A stretch of 64,000 nucleotides of DNA, from NCBI RefSeq assembly GCF_052324685.1, contig NW_027506913.1, positions 1-64,000 of the forward strand. Reading direction: 5' to 3'. The stretch's first letter is position 1; the number at the start of each line of letters is the position of its first letter. The notes beneath the pieces are model-generated. The model ran no database searches and was not told where the DNA came from. It was given only the letters and a program-made list of their open reading frames with translations. Below are positions 51,574 to 61,839 of the stretch, piece after piece. This DNA comes from Brachyhypopomus gauderio (Eukaryota > Chordata > Actinopteri > Gymnotiformes > Hypopomidae). A program made the position numbers and the translations under genes.

Positions 51574-51828
51574 AAAGAAATTAGCTTTTGTGAATACTGT
51601 TTTGCTGAACACATAGCAAAACATCCTGTCCTGAGACCCTAGCATATTTGGATTTAAATGACTTCACCAATTCTAGGATAATCAGAAAGCTGTTTGCCAC
51701 AAGAACAAGCATGTAAAAATTCTGAAAACAATTCATGAAATATGCTGGAATTATAAAGACCGCAAGCATGTGATAGAGCTTGCATGGAGAAAAGACCTGC
51801 AAGCTGGAATCAACACTAATGAATCAAA

Positions 51829-51900
51829 AGGTTCCACTGAGAGTTGAACTCAGATTGCTGGATTCAGAGTCCAGAGTGCTAACCATTACACCATGGAACC
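51829..51900 (-). tRNA. tRNA-Gln-CTG: tRNA-Gln(CTG) type II
   Basis: Unit 47. Type form. Confidence 0.95.
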
Positions 51901-52128
51901 TAAAAGATAAGTTCTGATTCTTCTGTTTTGCTGGGTTCACAGACCAAGTTAAGCTCAAAGTGACTTGTCTTGAGAGGATGCAAGTTGCAACAACTACAGA
52001 CAAGGACTTCCAGCAACAAGATATTTAGTTGAGGTATTCGATTTGGTCAACTGAAAGACACTTTCTGTTTACAGTAGTCTTCAACAATGAAAGCTGGTAC
52101 AATCCCAGATAAAGAGCATGTAGCAGAA

Positions 52129-52200
52129 AGGTTCCACCGAGAGTCGAACTCGGATTGCTGGATTCAGAGTCCAGAGTGCTAACCATTACACCATGGAACC
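52129..52200 (-). tRNA. tRNA-Gln-CTG: tRNA-Gln(CTG) type I
   Basis: Unit 47, first of two. Type form. Confidence 0.95.
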
Positions 52201-52427
52201 TACATGAGACACTTCTGAGTCTTGTTTTGCTGGGTTCACAGACCAAGTTAAGCTCAAAGTGACTTGTCATGGGAGAATGCATGTTGCAACAACTACAGAC
52301 AAGGACTTCCAGCAACAAGATAATTAGTTGAGGTATTTGATTTGGTCAACTGAAAGACACTTTCTGTTTACACTAGTCTTCAACAACGAAAGCTGGTACA
52401 ACCCCAGATAAAGAGCATGTAGCAGAA

Positions 52428-52499
52428 AGGTTCCACCGAGAGTCGAACTCGGATTGCTGGATTCAGAGTCCAGAGTGCTAACCATTACACCATGGAACC
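52428..52499 (-). tRNA. tRNA-Gln-CTG: tRNA-Gln(CTG) type I
   Basis: Unit 47, second of two. Type form; spacer to its right lacks 2 bp (gagtcgttttg). Confidence 0.95.
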
Positions 52500-52724
52500 T
52501 ACATTAGACATTTCTGAGTCGTTTTGCTGGGTTCACAGACCAAGTTAAGCTCAAAGTGACTTGTCATGGGAGAATGCAGGTTGCAACAACTACAGACAAG
52601 GACTTCCAGCAACAAGGTAATTAGTGGAGGTATTTGATTTGGTCAACTGAAAGACACTTTCTGTTTACAGTAGTCTTCAACAATGAAAGCTGGTACAATC
52701 CCAGATAAAGAGCATGTAGCAGAA

Positions 52725-52796
52725 AGGTTCCACCAAGAGTCGAACTCGGATCACTGGATTCAAAGTCCAGAGTGCTGACCATTACACCATGGAACC
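52725..52796 (-). tRNA. tRNA-Gln-TTG: tRNA-Gln(TTG), U63 variant
   Basis: Unit 48. Stem-paired anticodon arm, A15; G51·U63 wobble in the T stem. Confidence 0.93.
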
Positions 52797-52824
52797 CACA
52801 GCAAAAGTTGTTTCTAGCAAATGA

Positions 52825-52936
52825 GTTGCTGGATTCAGAGTCCAGAATGCTAACACCATGGAACCAGCAAATAGGTTTCCAACTTCTCTGCCGTTGATTT
52901 CAGAGTCTGTTGTGCTTACTACTGCATCACGCAACC
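52825..52936 (-). pseudogene. tRNA-Gln relic pair
   Basis: Unit 48. G30 form, GG start. Confidence 0.7.
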
Positions 52937-53191
52937 AAAGAAATTAGCTTTTGTGAATACTGTTTTGCTGAACACATAGCAAAACATCCTGTCCTGAGAC
53001 CCTAGCATATTTGGATTTAAATGACTTCACCAATTCTAGGATAATCAGAAAGCTGTTTGCCACAAGAACAAGCATGTAAAAATTCTGAAAACAATTCATG
53101 AAATATGCTGGAATTATAAAGACCGCAAGCATGTGATAGAGCTTGCATGGAGAAAAGACCTGCAAGCTGGAATCAACACTAATGAATCAAA

Positions 53192-53263
53192 AGGTTCCAC
53201 TGAGAGTTGAACTCAGATTGCTGGATTCAGAGTCCAGAGTGCTAACCATTACACCATGGAACC
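53192..53263 (-). tRNA. tRNA-Gln-CTG: tRNA-Gln(CTG) type II
   Basis: Unit 48. Type form. Confidence 0.95.
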
Positions 53264-53491
53264 TAAAAGATAAGTTCTGATTCTTCTGTTTTGCTGGGTT
53301 CACAGACCAAGTTAAGCTCAAAGTGACTTGTCTTGAGAGGATGCAAGTTGCAACAACTACAGACAAGGACTTCCAGCAACAAGATATTTAGTTGAGGTAT
53401 TCGATTTGGTCAACTGAAAGACACTTTCTGTTTACAGTAGTCTTCAACAATGAAAGCTGGTACAATCCCAGATAAAGAGCATGTAGCAGAA

Positions 53492-53563
53492 AGGTTCCAC
53501 CGAGAGTCGAACTCGGATTGCTGGATTCAGAGTCCAGAGTGCTAACCATTACACCATGGAACC
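53492..53563 (-). tRNA. tRNA-Gln-CTG: tRNA-Gln(CTG) type I
   Basis: Unit 48. Type form. Confidence 0.95.
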
Positions 53564-53790
53564 TACATTAGACACTTCTGAGTCTTGTTTTGCTCGGTTC
53601 ACAGACCAAGTTAAGCTCAAAGTGACTTGTCATGGGAGAATGCAGGTTGCAACAACTACAGACAAGGACTTCCAGCAACAAGATAATTAGTTGAGGTATT
53701 TGATTTGGTCAACTGAAAGACACTTTCTGTTTACAGTAGTCTTCAACAATGAAAGCTGGTACAATCCCAGATAAAGAGTATGTAGTAGAA

Positions 53791-53862
53791 AGGTTCCACC
53801 GAGAGTCGAACTCGGATCACTGGATTCAAAGTCCAGAGTGCTGACCAATACACCATGGAACC
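53791..53862 (-). tRNA. tRNA-Gln-TTG: tRNA-Gln(TTG)
   Basis: Unit 49. Stem-paired form, T15. Confidence 0.93.
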
Positions 53863-53890
53863 CACAGCAAAAGTTGTTTCTAGCAAATGA

Positions 53891-54002
53891 GTTGCTGGAT
53901 TCAGAGTCCAGAATGCTAACACCATGGAAACAGCAAATAGGTTTCCAACTTCTCTGTCGTTGATTTCAGAGTCTGTTGTGCTTACTACTGCATCACGCAA
54001 CC
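53891..54002 (-). pseudogene. tRNA-Gln relic pair
   Basis: Unit 49. G30 form, start GTTTCC. Confidence 0.7.
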
Positions 54003-54257
54003 AAAGAAATTAGCTTTTGTGAATACTGTTTTGCTGAACACATAGCAAAACATCCTGTCCTGAGACCCTAGCATATTTGGATTTAAATGACTTCACCAAT
54101 TCTAGGATAATCAGAAAGCTGTTTGCCACAAGAACAAGCTTGTAAAAATTCTGAAAACAATTCATGAAATATGCTGGAATTATATAGACCGCAAGCATGT
54201 GATAGAGCTTGCATGGAGAAAAGACCTGCAAGCTGGAATCAACACTAATGAATCAAA

Positions 54258-54329
54258 AGGTTCCACTGAGAGTTGAACTCAGGTTGCTGGATTCAGAGTC
54301 CAGAGTGCTAACCATTACACCATGGAACC
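54258..54329 (-). tRNA. tRNA-Gln-CTG: tRNA-Gln(CTG) type II
   Basis: Unit 49. Variable loop CAAC; no T4 at the 5' edge. Confidence 0.94.
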
Positions 54330-54556
54330 TACATTAGACATTTCTGAGTCTTGTTTTGCTGGGTTCACAGACCAAGTTAAGCTCAAAGTGACTTGTCTTG
54401 AGAGGATGCAGGTTGCAACAACTACAGACAAGGACTTCCAGCAACAAGATGTTTAGTTGAGGTATTTGATTTGGTCAACTGAAAGACACTTTCTGTTTAC
54501 AGTAGTCTTCAACAATGAAAGCTGGTACAATCCCAGATAAAGAGCATGTAGCAGAA

Positions 54557-54628
54557 AGGTTCCACCGAGAGTCGAACTCGGATCACAGGATTCAAAGTCC
54601 AGAGTGCTGACCATTACACCATGGAACC
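54557..54628 (-). tRNA. tRNA-Gln-TTG: tRNA-Gln(TTG), U28·U42 form
   Basis: Unit 50. A15; cggc flank. Confidence 0.92.
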
Positions 54629-54656
54629 CACGGCAAAAGTTGTTTCTAGCAAATGA

Positions 54657-54768
54657 GTTGCTGGATTCAGAGTCCAGAATGCTAACACCATGGAACCAGC
54701 AAATAGGTTTCCAACTTCTCTGCCGTTGATTTCAGAGTCTGTTGTGCTTACTACTGCATCACGCAACC
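54657..54768 (-). pseudogene. tRNA-Gln relic pair
   Basis: Unit 50. G30 form, GG start. Confidence 0.7.
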
Positions 54769-54867
54769 AAAGAAATTAGCTTTTGTGAATACTGTTTTGC
54801 TGAACACATAGCAAAACATCCTGTCCTGAGACCCTAGCATATTTGAGAAGTTGGAAACCTATTTGCT

Positions 54868-54908
54868 GGTTCCATGGTGTTAGCATTCTGAACTCTGAAT
54901 CCAGCAAC
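54868..54908 (+). pseudogene. Half-tRNA-Gln relic, inverted copy
   Basis: A30 form with GG start, whereas the direct relic of the same unit is G30. The inverted segment was thus copied from a different unit, or a mosaic. Confidence 0.8.
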
Positions 54909-54936
54909 TCATTTGCTAGAAACAACTTTTGCCGTG

Positions 54937-54964
54937 GGTTCCATGGTGTAATGGTCAGCACTCT
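54937..54964 (+). pseudogene. tRNA-Gln(TTG) 5' fragment, inverted
   Basis: Acceptor 5' strand, whole D arm and the first anticodon-stem bases (GGTCAGCACTCT), then cut at the breakpoint. It has an A box but no B box. Confidence 0.82.
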
Positions 54965-55007
54965 ATTCCAATATTTCATGAAAACAATTCATGAAATATG
55001 CTGGAAT
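54965..55007. repeat. Foldback hairpin at inversion edge
   Basis: The left arm attccaatatttcatgaa is the reverse complement of the right arm ttcatgaaatatgctggaat apart from a missing GC. The arms flank a short A-rich loop. This is the expected scar of a template switch to the opposite strand. Confidence 0.8.
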
Positions 55008-55084
55008 TATAAAGACCGCAAGCATGTGATAGAGCTTGCATGGAGAAAAGACCTGCAAGCTGGAATCAACACTAATGAATCAAA

Positions 55085-55156
55085 AGGTTCCACTGAGAGT
55101 TGAACTCAGATTGCTGGATTCAGAGTCCAGAGTGCTAACCATTACACCATGGAACC
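55085..55156 (-). tRNA. tRNA-Gln-CTG: tRNA-Gln(CTG) type II
   Basis: Unit 50. Type form. Confidence 0.95.
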
Positions 55157-55384
55157 TAAAAGATAAGTTCTGATTCTTCTGTTTTGCTGGGTTCACAGAC
55201 CAAGTTAAGCTCAAAGTGACTTGTCTTGAGAGGATGCAAGTTGCAACAACTACAGACAAGGACTTCCAGCAACAAGATATTTAGTTGAGGTATTCGATTT
55301 GGTCAACTGAAAGACACTTTCTGTTTACAGTAGTCTTCAACAATGAAAGCTGGTACAATCCCAGATAAAGAGCATGTAGCAGAA

Positions 55385-55456
55385 AGGTTCCACCGAGAGT
55401 CGAACTCGGATTGCTGGATTCAGAGTCCAGAGTGCTAACCATTACACCATGGAACC
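55385..55456 (-). tRNA. tRNA-Gln-CTG: tRNA-Gln(CTG) type I
   Basis: Unit 50, first of two. Type form. Confidence 0.95.
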
Positions 55457-55683
55457 TACATGAGACACTTCTGAGTCTTGTTTTGCTGGGTTCACAGACC
55501 AAGTTAAGCTCAAAGTGACTTGTCATGGGAGAATGCATGTTGCAACAACTACAGACAAGGACTTCCAGCAACAAGATAATTAGTTGAGGTATTTGATTTG
55601 GTCAACTGAAAGACACTTTCTGTTTACACTAGTCTTCAACAACGAAAGCTGGTACAACCCCAGATAAAGAGCATGTAGCAGAA

Positions 55684-55755
55684 AGGTTCCACCAAGAGTC
55701 GAACTCGGATTGCTGGATTCAGAGTCCAGAGTGCTAACCATTACACCATGGAACC
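55684..55755 (-). tRNA. tRNA-Gln-CTG: tRNA-Gln(CTG) type I, U63 variant
   Basis: Unit 50, second of two. G51·U63 wobble. Confidence 0.93.
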
Positions 55756-55982
55756 TACATTAGACACTTCTGAGTCTTGTTTTGCTCGGTTCACAGACCA
55801 AGTTAAGCTCAAAGTGACTTGTCATGGGAGAATGCAGGTTGCAACAACTACAGACAAGGACTTCCAGCAACAAGATAATTAGTTGAGGTATTTGATTTGG
55901 TCAACTGAAAGACACTTTCTGTTTACAGTAGTCTTCAACAATGAAAGCTGGTACAATCCCAGATAAAGAGTATGTAGTAGAA

Positions 55983-56054
55983 AGGTTCCACCGAGAGTCG
56001 AACTCGGATCACTGGATTCAAAGTCCAGAGTGCTGACCAATACACCATGGAACC
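55983..56054 (-). tRNA. tRNA-Gln-TTG: tRNA-Gln(TTG)
   Basis: Unit 51. Stem-paired form, T15. Confidence 0.93.
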
Positions 56055-56082
56055 CACAGCAAAAGTTGTTTCTAGCAAATGA

Positions 56083-56194
56083 GTTGCTGGATTCAGAGTC
56101 CAGAATGCTAACACCATGGAAACAGCAAATAGGTTTCCAACTTCTCTGTCGTTGATTTCAGAGTCTGTTGTGCTTACTACTGCATCACGCAACC
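56083..56194 (-). pseudogene. tRNA-Gln relic pair
   Basis: Unit 51. G30 form, start GTTTCC. Confidence 0.7.
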
Positions 56195-56449
56195 AAAGAA
56201 ATTAGCTTTTGTGAATACTGTTTTGCTGAACACATAGCAAAACATCCTGTCCTGAGACCCTAGCATATTTGGATTTAAATGACTTCACCAATTCTAGGAT
56301 AATCAGAAAGCTGTTTGCCACAAGAACAAGCTTGTAAAAATTCTGAAAACAATTCATGAAATATGCTGGAATTATATAGACCGCAAGCATGTGATAGAGC
56401 TTGCATGGAGAAAAGACCTGCAAGCTGGAATCAACACTAATGAATCAAA

Positions 56450-56521
56450 AGGTTCCACTGAGAGTTGAACTCAGGTTGCTGGATTCAGAGTCCAGAGTGC
56501 TAACCATTACACCATGGAACC
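56450..56521 (-). tRNA. tRNA-Gln-CTG: tRNA-Gln(CTG) type II
   Basis: Unit 51. Variable loop CAAC; no T4 at the 5' edge. Confidence 0.94.
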
Positions 56522-56748
56522 TACATTAGACATTTCTGAGTCTTGTTTTGCTGGGTTCACAGACCAAGTTAAGCTCAAAGTGACTTGTCTTGAGAGGATG
56601 CAGGTTGCAACAACTACAGACAAGGACTTCCAGCAACAAGATGTTTAGTTGAGGTATTTGATTTGGTCAACTGAAAGACACTTTCTGTTTACAGTAGTCT
56701 TCAACAATGAAAGCTGGTACAATCCCAGATAAAGAGCATGTAGCAGAA

Positions 56749-56820
56749 AGGTTCCACCGAGAGTCGAACTCGGATCACAGGATTCAAAGTCCAGAGTGCT
56801 GACCATTACACCATGGAACC
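56749..56820 (-). tRNA. tRNA-Gln-TTG: tRNA-Gln(TTG), U28·U42 form
   Basis: Unit 52. A15; cggc flank. Confidence 0.92.
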
Positions 56821-56848
56821 CACGGCAAAAGTTGTTTCTAGCAAATGA

Positions 56849-56960
56849 GTTGCTGGATTCAGAGTCCAGAATGCTAACACCATGGAACCAGCAAATAGGT
56901 TTCCAACTTCTCTGCCGTTGATTTCAGAGTCTGTTGTGCTTACTACTGCATCACGCAACC
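56849..56960 (-). pseudogene. tRNA-Gln relic pair
   Basis: Unit 52. G30 form, GG start. Confidence 0.7.
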
Positions 56961-57059
56961 AAAGAAATTAGCTTTTGTGAATACTGTTTTGCTGAACACA
57001 TAGCAAAACATCCTGTCCTGAGACCCTAGCATATTTGAAAAGTTGGAAACCTATTTGCT

Positions 57060-57100
57060 GGTTCCATGGTGTTAGCATTCTGAACTCTGAATCCAGCAAC
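57060..57100 (+). pseudogene. Half-tRNA-Gln relic, inverted copy
   Basis: Second copy; A30 form. Confidence 0.8.
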
Positions 57101-57128
57101 TCATTTGCTAGAAACAACTTTTGCCGTG

Positions 57129-57156
57129 GGTTCCATGGTGTAATGGTCAGCACTCT
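57129..57156 (+). pseudogene. tRNA-Gln(TTG) 5' fragment, inverted
   Basis: Second copy; ends at the same breakpoint. Confidence 0.82.
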
Positions 57157-57199
57157 ATTCCAATATTTCATGAAAACAATTCATGAAATATGCTGGAAT
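57157..57199. repeat. Foldback hairpin, second copy
   Basis: Same foldback arms as 54965-55007. Confidence 0.8.
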
Positions 57200-57276
57200 T
57201 ATAAAGACCGCAAGCATGTGATAGAGCTTGCATGGAGAAAAGACCTGCAAGCTGGAATCAACACTAATGAATCAAA

Positions 57277-57348
57277 AGGTTCCACTGAGAGTTGAACTCA
57301 GATTGCTGGATTCAGAGTCCAGAGTGCTAACCATTACACCATGGAACC
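57277..57348 (-). tRNA. tRNA-Gln-CTG: tRNA-Gln(CTG) type II
   Basis: Unit 52. Type form. Confidence 0.95.
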
Positions 57349-57576
57349 TAAAAGATAAGTTCTGATTCTTCTGTTTTGCTGGGTTCACAGACCAAGTTAA
57401 GCTCAAAGTGACTTGTCTTGAGAGGATGCAAGTTGCAACAACTACAGACAAGGACTTCCAGCAACAAGATATTTAGTTGAGGTATTCGATTTGGTCAACT
57501 GAAAGACACTTTCTGTTTACAGTAGTCTTCAACAATGAAAGCTGGTACAATCCCAGATAAAGAGCATGTAGCAGAA

Positions 57577-57648
57577 AGGTTCCACCGAGAGTCGAACTCG
57601 GATTGCTGGATTCAGAGTCCAGAGTGCTAACCATTACACCATGGAACC
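57577..57648 (-). tRNA. tRNA-Gln-CTG: tRNA-Gln(CTG) type I
   Basis: Unit 52, first of two. Type form. Confidence 0.95.
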
Positions 57649-57875
57649 TACATGAGACACTTCTGAGTCTTGTTTTGCTGGGTTCACAGACCAAGTTAAG
57701 CTCAAAGTGACTTGTCATGGGAGAATGCATGTTGCAACAACTACAGACAAGGACTTCCAGCAACAAGATAATTAGTTGAGGTATTTGATTTGGTCAACTG
57801 AAAGACACTTTCTGTTTACACTAGTCTTCAACAACGAAAGCTGGTACAACCCCAGATAAAGAGCATGTAGCAGAA

Positions 57876-57947
57876 AGGTTCCACCAAGAGTCGAACTCGG
57901 ATTGCTGGATTCAGAGTCCAGAGTGCTAACCATTACACCATGGAACC
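57876..57947 (-). tRNA. tRNA-Gln-CTG: tRNA-Gln(CTG) type I, U63 variant
   Basis: Unit 52, second of two. G51·U63 wobble. Confidence 0.93.
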
Positions 57948-58174
57948 TACATTAGACACTTCTGAGTCTTGTTTTGCTCGGTTCACAGACCAAGTTAAGC
58001 TCAAAGTGACTTGTCATGGGAGAATGCAGGTTGCAACAACTACAGACAAGGACTTCCAGCAACAAGATAATTAGTTGAGGTATTTGATTTGGTCAACTGA
58101 AAGACACTTTCTGTTTACAGTAGTCTTCAACAATGAAAGCTGGTACAATCCCAGATAAAGAGTATGTAGTAGAA

Positions 58175-58246
58175 AGGTTCCACCGAGAGTCGAACTCGGA
58201 TCACTGGATTCAAAGTCCAGAGTGCTGACCAATACACCATGGAACC
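58175..58246 (-). tRNA. tRNA-Gln-TTG: tRNA-Gln(TTG)
   Basis: Unit 53. Stem-paired form, T15. Confidence 0.93.
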
Positions 58247-58274
58247 CACAGCAAAAGTTGTTTCTAGCAAATGA

Positions 58275-58386
58275 GTTGCTGGATTCAGAGTCCAGAATGC
58301 TAACACCATGGAACCAGCAAATAGGTTTCCAACTTCTCTGCCGTTGATTTCAGAGTCTGTTGTGCTTACTACTGCATCACGCAACC
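58275..58386 (-). pseudogene. tRNA-Gln relic pair
   Basis: Unit 53. G30 form, GG start. Confidence 0.7.
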
Positions 58387-58641
58387 AAAGAAATTAGCTT
58401 TTGTGAATACTGTTTTGCTGAACACATAGCAAAACATCCTGTCCTGAGACCCTAGCATATTTGGATTTAAATGACTTCACCAATTCTAGGATAATCAGAA
58501 AGCTGTTTGCCACAAGAACAAGCATGTAAAAATTCTGAAAACAATTCATGAAATATGCTGGAATTATAAAGACCGCAAGCATGTGATAGAGCTTGCATGG
58601 AGAAAAGACCTGCAAGCTGGAATCAACACTAATGAATCAAA

Positions 58642-58713
58642 AGGTTCCACTGAGAGTTGAACTCAGATTGCTGGATTCAGAGTCCAGAGTGCTAACCATT
58701 ACACCATGGAACC
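58642..58713 (-). tRNA. tRNA-Gln-CTG: tRNA-Gln(CTG) type II
   Basis: Unit 53. Type form. Confidence 0.95.
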
Positions 58714-58941
58714 TAAAAGATAAGTTCTGATTCTTCTGTTTTGCTGGGTTCACAGACCAAGTTAAGCTCAAAGTGACTTGTCTTGAGAGGATGCAAGTTG
58801 CAACAACTACAGACAAGGACTTCCAGCAACAAGATATTTAGTTGAGGTATTCGATTTGGTCAACTGAAAGACACTTTCTGTTTACAGTAGTCTTCAACAA
58901 TGAAAGCTGGTACAATCCCAGATAAAGAGCATGTAGCAGAA

Positions 58942-59013
58942 AGGTTCCACCGAGAGTCGAACTCGGATTGCTGGATTCAGAGTCCAGAGTGCTAACCATT
59001 ACACCATGGAACC
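58942..59013 (-). tRNA. tRNA-Gln-CTG: tRNA-Gln(CTG) type I
   Basis: Unit 53. Type form. Confidence 0.95.
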
Positions 59014-59240
59014 TACATTAGACACTTCTGAGTCTTGTTTTGCTCGGTTCACAGACCAAGTTAAGCTCAAAGTGACTTGTCATGGGAGAATGCAGGTTGC
59101 AACAACTACAGACAAGGACTTCCAGCAACAAGATAATTAGTTGAGGTATTTGATTTGGTCAACTGAAAGACACTTTCTGTTTACAGTAGTCTTCAACAAT
59201 GAAAGCTGGTACAATCCCAGATAAAGAGTATGTAGTAGAA

Positions 59241-59312
59241 AGGTTCCACCGAGAGTCGAACTCGGATCACTGGATTCAAAGTCCAGAGTGCTGACCAATA
59301 CACCATGGAACC
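59241..59312 (-). tRNA. tRNA-Gln-TTG: tRNA-Gln(TTG)
   Basis: Unit 54. Stem-paired form, T15. Confidence 0.93.
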
Positions 59313-59340
59313 CACAGCAAAAGTTGTTTCTAGCAAATGA

Positions 59341-59452
59341 GTTGCTGGATTCAGAGTCCAGAATGCTAACACCATGGAAACAGCAAATAGGTTTCCAACT
59401 TCTCTGTCGTTGATTTCAGAGTCTGTTGTGCTTACTACTGCATCACACAACC
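59341..59452 (-). pseudogene. tRNA-Gln relic pair
   Basis: Unit 54. G30 form, start GTTTCC; older relic cacacaacc. Confidence 0.7.
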
Positions 59453-59707
59453 AAAGAAATTAGCTTTTGTGAATACTGTTTTGCTGAACACATAGCAAAA
59501 CATCCTGTCCTGAGACCCTAGCATATTTGGATTTAAATGACTTCACCAATTCTAGGATAATCAGAAAGCTGTTTGCCACAAGAACAAGCTTGTAAAAATT
59601 CTGAAAACAATTCATGAAATATGCTGGAATTATATAGACCGCAAGCATGTGATAGAGCTTGCATGGAGAAAAGACCTGCAAGCTGGAATCAACACTAATG
59701 AATCAAA

Positions 59708-59779
59708 AGGTTCCACTGAGAGTTGAACTCAGGTTGCTGGATTCAGAGTCCAGAGTGCTAACCATTACACCATGGAACC
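59708..59779 (-). tRNA. tRNA-Gln-CTG: tRNA-Gln(CTG) type II
   Basis: Unit 54. Variable loop CAAC; no T4 at the 5' edge. Confidence 0.94.
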
Positions 59780-60006
59780 TACATTAGACATTTCTGAGTC
59801 TTGTTTTGCTGGGTTCACAGACCAAGTTAAGCTCAAAGTGACTTGTCTTGAGAGGATGCAGGTTGCAACAACTACAGACAAGGACTTCCAGCAACAAGAT
59901 GTTTAGTTGAGGTATTTGATTTGGTCAACTGAAAGACACTTTCTGTTTACAGTAGTCTTCAACAATGAAAGCTGGTACAATCCCAGATAAAGAGCATGTA
60001 GCAGAA

Positions 60007-60078
60007 AGGTTCCACCGAGAGTCGAACTCGGATCACAGGATTCAAAGTCCAGAGTGCTGACCATTACACCATGGAACC
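60007..60078 (-). tRNA. tRNA-Gln-TTG: tRNA-Gln(TTG), U28·U42 form
   Basis: Unit 55. A15; cggc flank. Confidence 0.92.
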
Positions 60079-60106
60079 CACGGCAAAAGTTGTTTCTAGC
60101 AAATGA

Positions 60107-60218
60107 GTTGCTGGATTCAGAGTCCAGAATGCTAACACCATGGAACCAGCAAATAGGTTTCCAACTTCTCTGCCGTTGATTTCAGAGTCTGTTGTGCTTA
60201 CTACTGCATCACGCAACC
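60107..60218 (-). pseudogene. tRNA-Gln relic pair
   Basis: Unit 55. G30 form, GG start. Confidence 0.7.
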
Positions 60219-60473
60219 AAAGAAATTAGCTTTTGTGAATACTGTTTTGCTGAACACATAGCAAAACATCCTGTCCTGAGACCCTAGCATATTTGGATTT
60301 AAATGACTTCACCAATTCTAGGATAATCAGAAAGCTGTTTGCCACAAGAACAAGCATGTAAAAATTCTGAAAACAATTCATGAAATATGCTGGAATTATA
60401 AAGACCGCAAGCATGTGATAGAGCTTGCATGGAGAAAAGACCTGCAAGCTGGAATCAACACTAATGAATCAAA

Positions 60474-60545
60474 AGGTTCCACTGAGAGTTGAACTCAGAT
60501 TGCTGGATTCAGAGTCCAGAGTGCTAACCATTACACCATGGAACC
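60474..60545 (-). tRNA. tRNA-Gln-CTG: tRNA-Gln(CTG) type II
   Basis: Unit 55. Type form. Confidence 0.95.
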
Positions 60546-60773
60546 TAAAAGATAAGTTCTGATTCTTCTGTTTTGCTGGGTTCACAGACCAAGTTAAGCT
60601 CAAAGTGACTTGTCTTGAGAGGATGCAAGTTGCAACAACTACAGACAAGGACTTCCAGCAACAAGATGTTTAGTTGAGGTATTCGATTTGGTCAACTGAA
60701 AGACACTTTCTGTTTACACTAGTCTTCAACAACGAAAGCTGGTACAACCCCTGATAAAGAGCATGTAGCAGAA

Positions 60774-60845
60774 AGGTTCCACCGAGAGTCGAACTTGGAT
60801 TGCTGGATTCAGAGTCCAGCGTGCTAACCATTACACCATGGAACC
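60774..60845 (-). tRNA. tRNA-Gln-CTG: tRNA-Gln(CTG) type I, A51/G26 variant
   Basis: Unit 55. A51·C63 mismatch and G26. Confidence 0.9.
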
Positions 60846-61072
60846 TACGTTAGACACTTCTGAGTCTTGTTTTGCTGGGTTCACAGACCAAGTTAAGCTC
60901 AAAGTGACTTGTCATGGGAGAATGCATGTTGCAACAACTACAGACAAGGACTTCCAGCAACAAGATAATTAGTTGAGGTATTTGATTTGGTCAACTGAAA
61001 GACACTTTCTGTTTACAGTAGTCTTCAACAATGAAAGCTGGTACAATCCCAGATAAAGAGTATGTAGTAGAA

Positions 61073-61144
61073 AGGTTCCACCGAGAGTCGAACTCGGATC
61101 ACAGGATTCAAAGTCCAGAGTGCTGACCATTACACCATGGAACC
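61073..61144 (-). tRNA. tRNA-Gln-TTG: tRNA-Gln(TTG), U28·U42 form
   Basis: Unit 56. A15; cggc flank. Confidence 0.92.
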
Positions 61145-61172
61145 CACGGCAAAAGTTGTTTCTAGCAAATGA

Positions 61173-61284
61173 GTTGCTGGATTCAGAGTCCAGAATGCTA
61201 ACACCATGGAACCAGCAAATAGGTTTCCAACTTCTCTGCCGTTGATTTCAGAGTCTGTTGTGCTTACTACTGCATCACGCAACC
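61173..61284 (-). pseudogene. tRNA-Gln relic pair
   Basis: Unit 56. G30 form, GG start. Confidence 0.7.
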
Positions 61285-61539
61285 AAAGAAATTAGCTTTT
61301 GTGAATACTGTTTTGCTGAACACATAGCAAAACATCCTGTCCTGAGACCCTAGCATATTTGGATTTAAATGACTTCACCAATTCTAGGATAATCAGAAAG
61401 CTGTTTGCCACAAGAACAAGCATGTAAAAATTCTGAAAACAATTCATGAAATATGCTGGAATTATAAAGACCGCAAGCATGTGATAGAGCTTGCATGGAG
61501 AAAAGACCTGCAAGCTGGAATCAACACTAATGAATCAAA

Positions 61540-61611
61540 AGGTTCCACTGAGAGTTGAACTCAGATTGCTGGATTCAGAGTCCAGAGTGCTAACCATTAC
61601 ACCATGGAACC
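61540..61611 (-). tRNA. tRNA-Gln-CTG: tRNA-Gln(CTG) type II
   Basis: Unit 56. Type form. Confidence 0.95.
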
Positions 61612-61839
61612 TAAAAGATAAGTTCTGATTCTTCTGTTTTGCTGGGTTCACAGACCAAGTTAAGCTCAAAGTGACTTGTCTTGAGAGGATGCAAGTTGCA
61701 ACAACTACAGACAAGGACTTCCAGCAACAAGATATTTAGTTGAGGTATACGATTTGGTCAACTGAAAGACACTTTCTGTTTACAGTAGTCTTCAACAATG
61801 AAAGCTGGTACAATCCCAGATAAAGAGCATGTAGCAGAA

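Larger units (their letters stand above)
54845..54964 (+). repeat. Inverted 120 bp segment inside B-spacer
   Basis: This is the reverse complement of the stretch running from the middle of a TTG gene through the half-tRNA relic into the older relic. It replaces about 75 bp of the B-spacer (from ggatttaaatgac to aaaattctg). It is the only place where tRNA-Gln sequence lies on the + strand. The next 43 bp form a foldback (54965-55007). Confidence 0.88.
57037..57156 (+). repeat. Inverted 120 bp segment, second copy
   Basis: Same structure as 54845-54964, shifted 2192 bp. It holds the inverted half-tRNA relic (57060-57100) and the inverted TTG 5' fragment (57129-57156). Confidence 0.88.
53791..58174 (-). 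repeat. Direct duplication, two copies of 2192 bp with inverted insert
   Basis: Copy 1 is 53791-55982 and copy 2 is 55983-58174. Both hold the same 120 bp inverted segment and foldback, and the same gene order and variants (T15 TTG, U28·U42 TTG, U63 type I). The rearrangement therefore came before the duplication. The only difference I noticed near the insert is atttgagaag versus atttgaaaag at its left edge. Confidence 0.85.

Noticed and set aside
54843-55103. 86-codon plus-strand frame (also at 57035)
   Set aside because: Created by the inverted tRNA segment and hairpin; no support as a gene.
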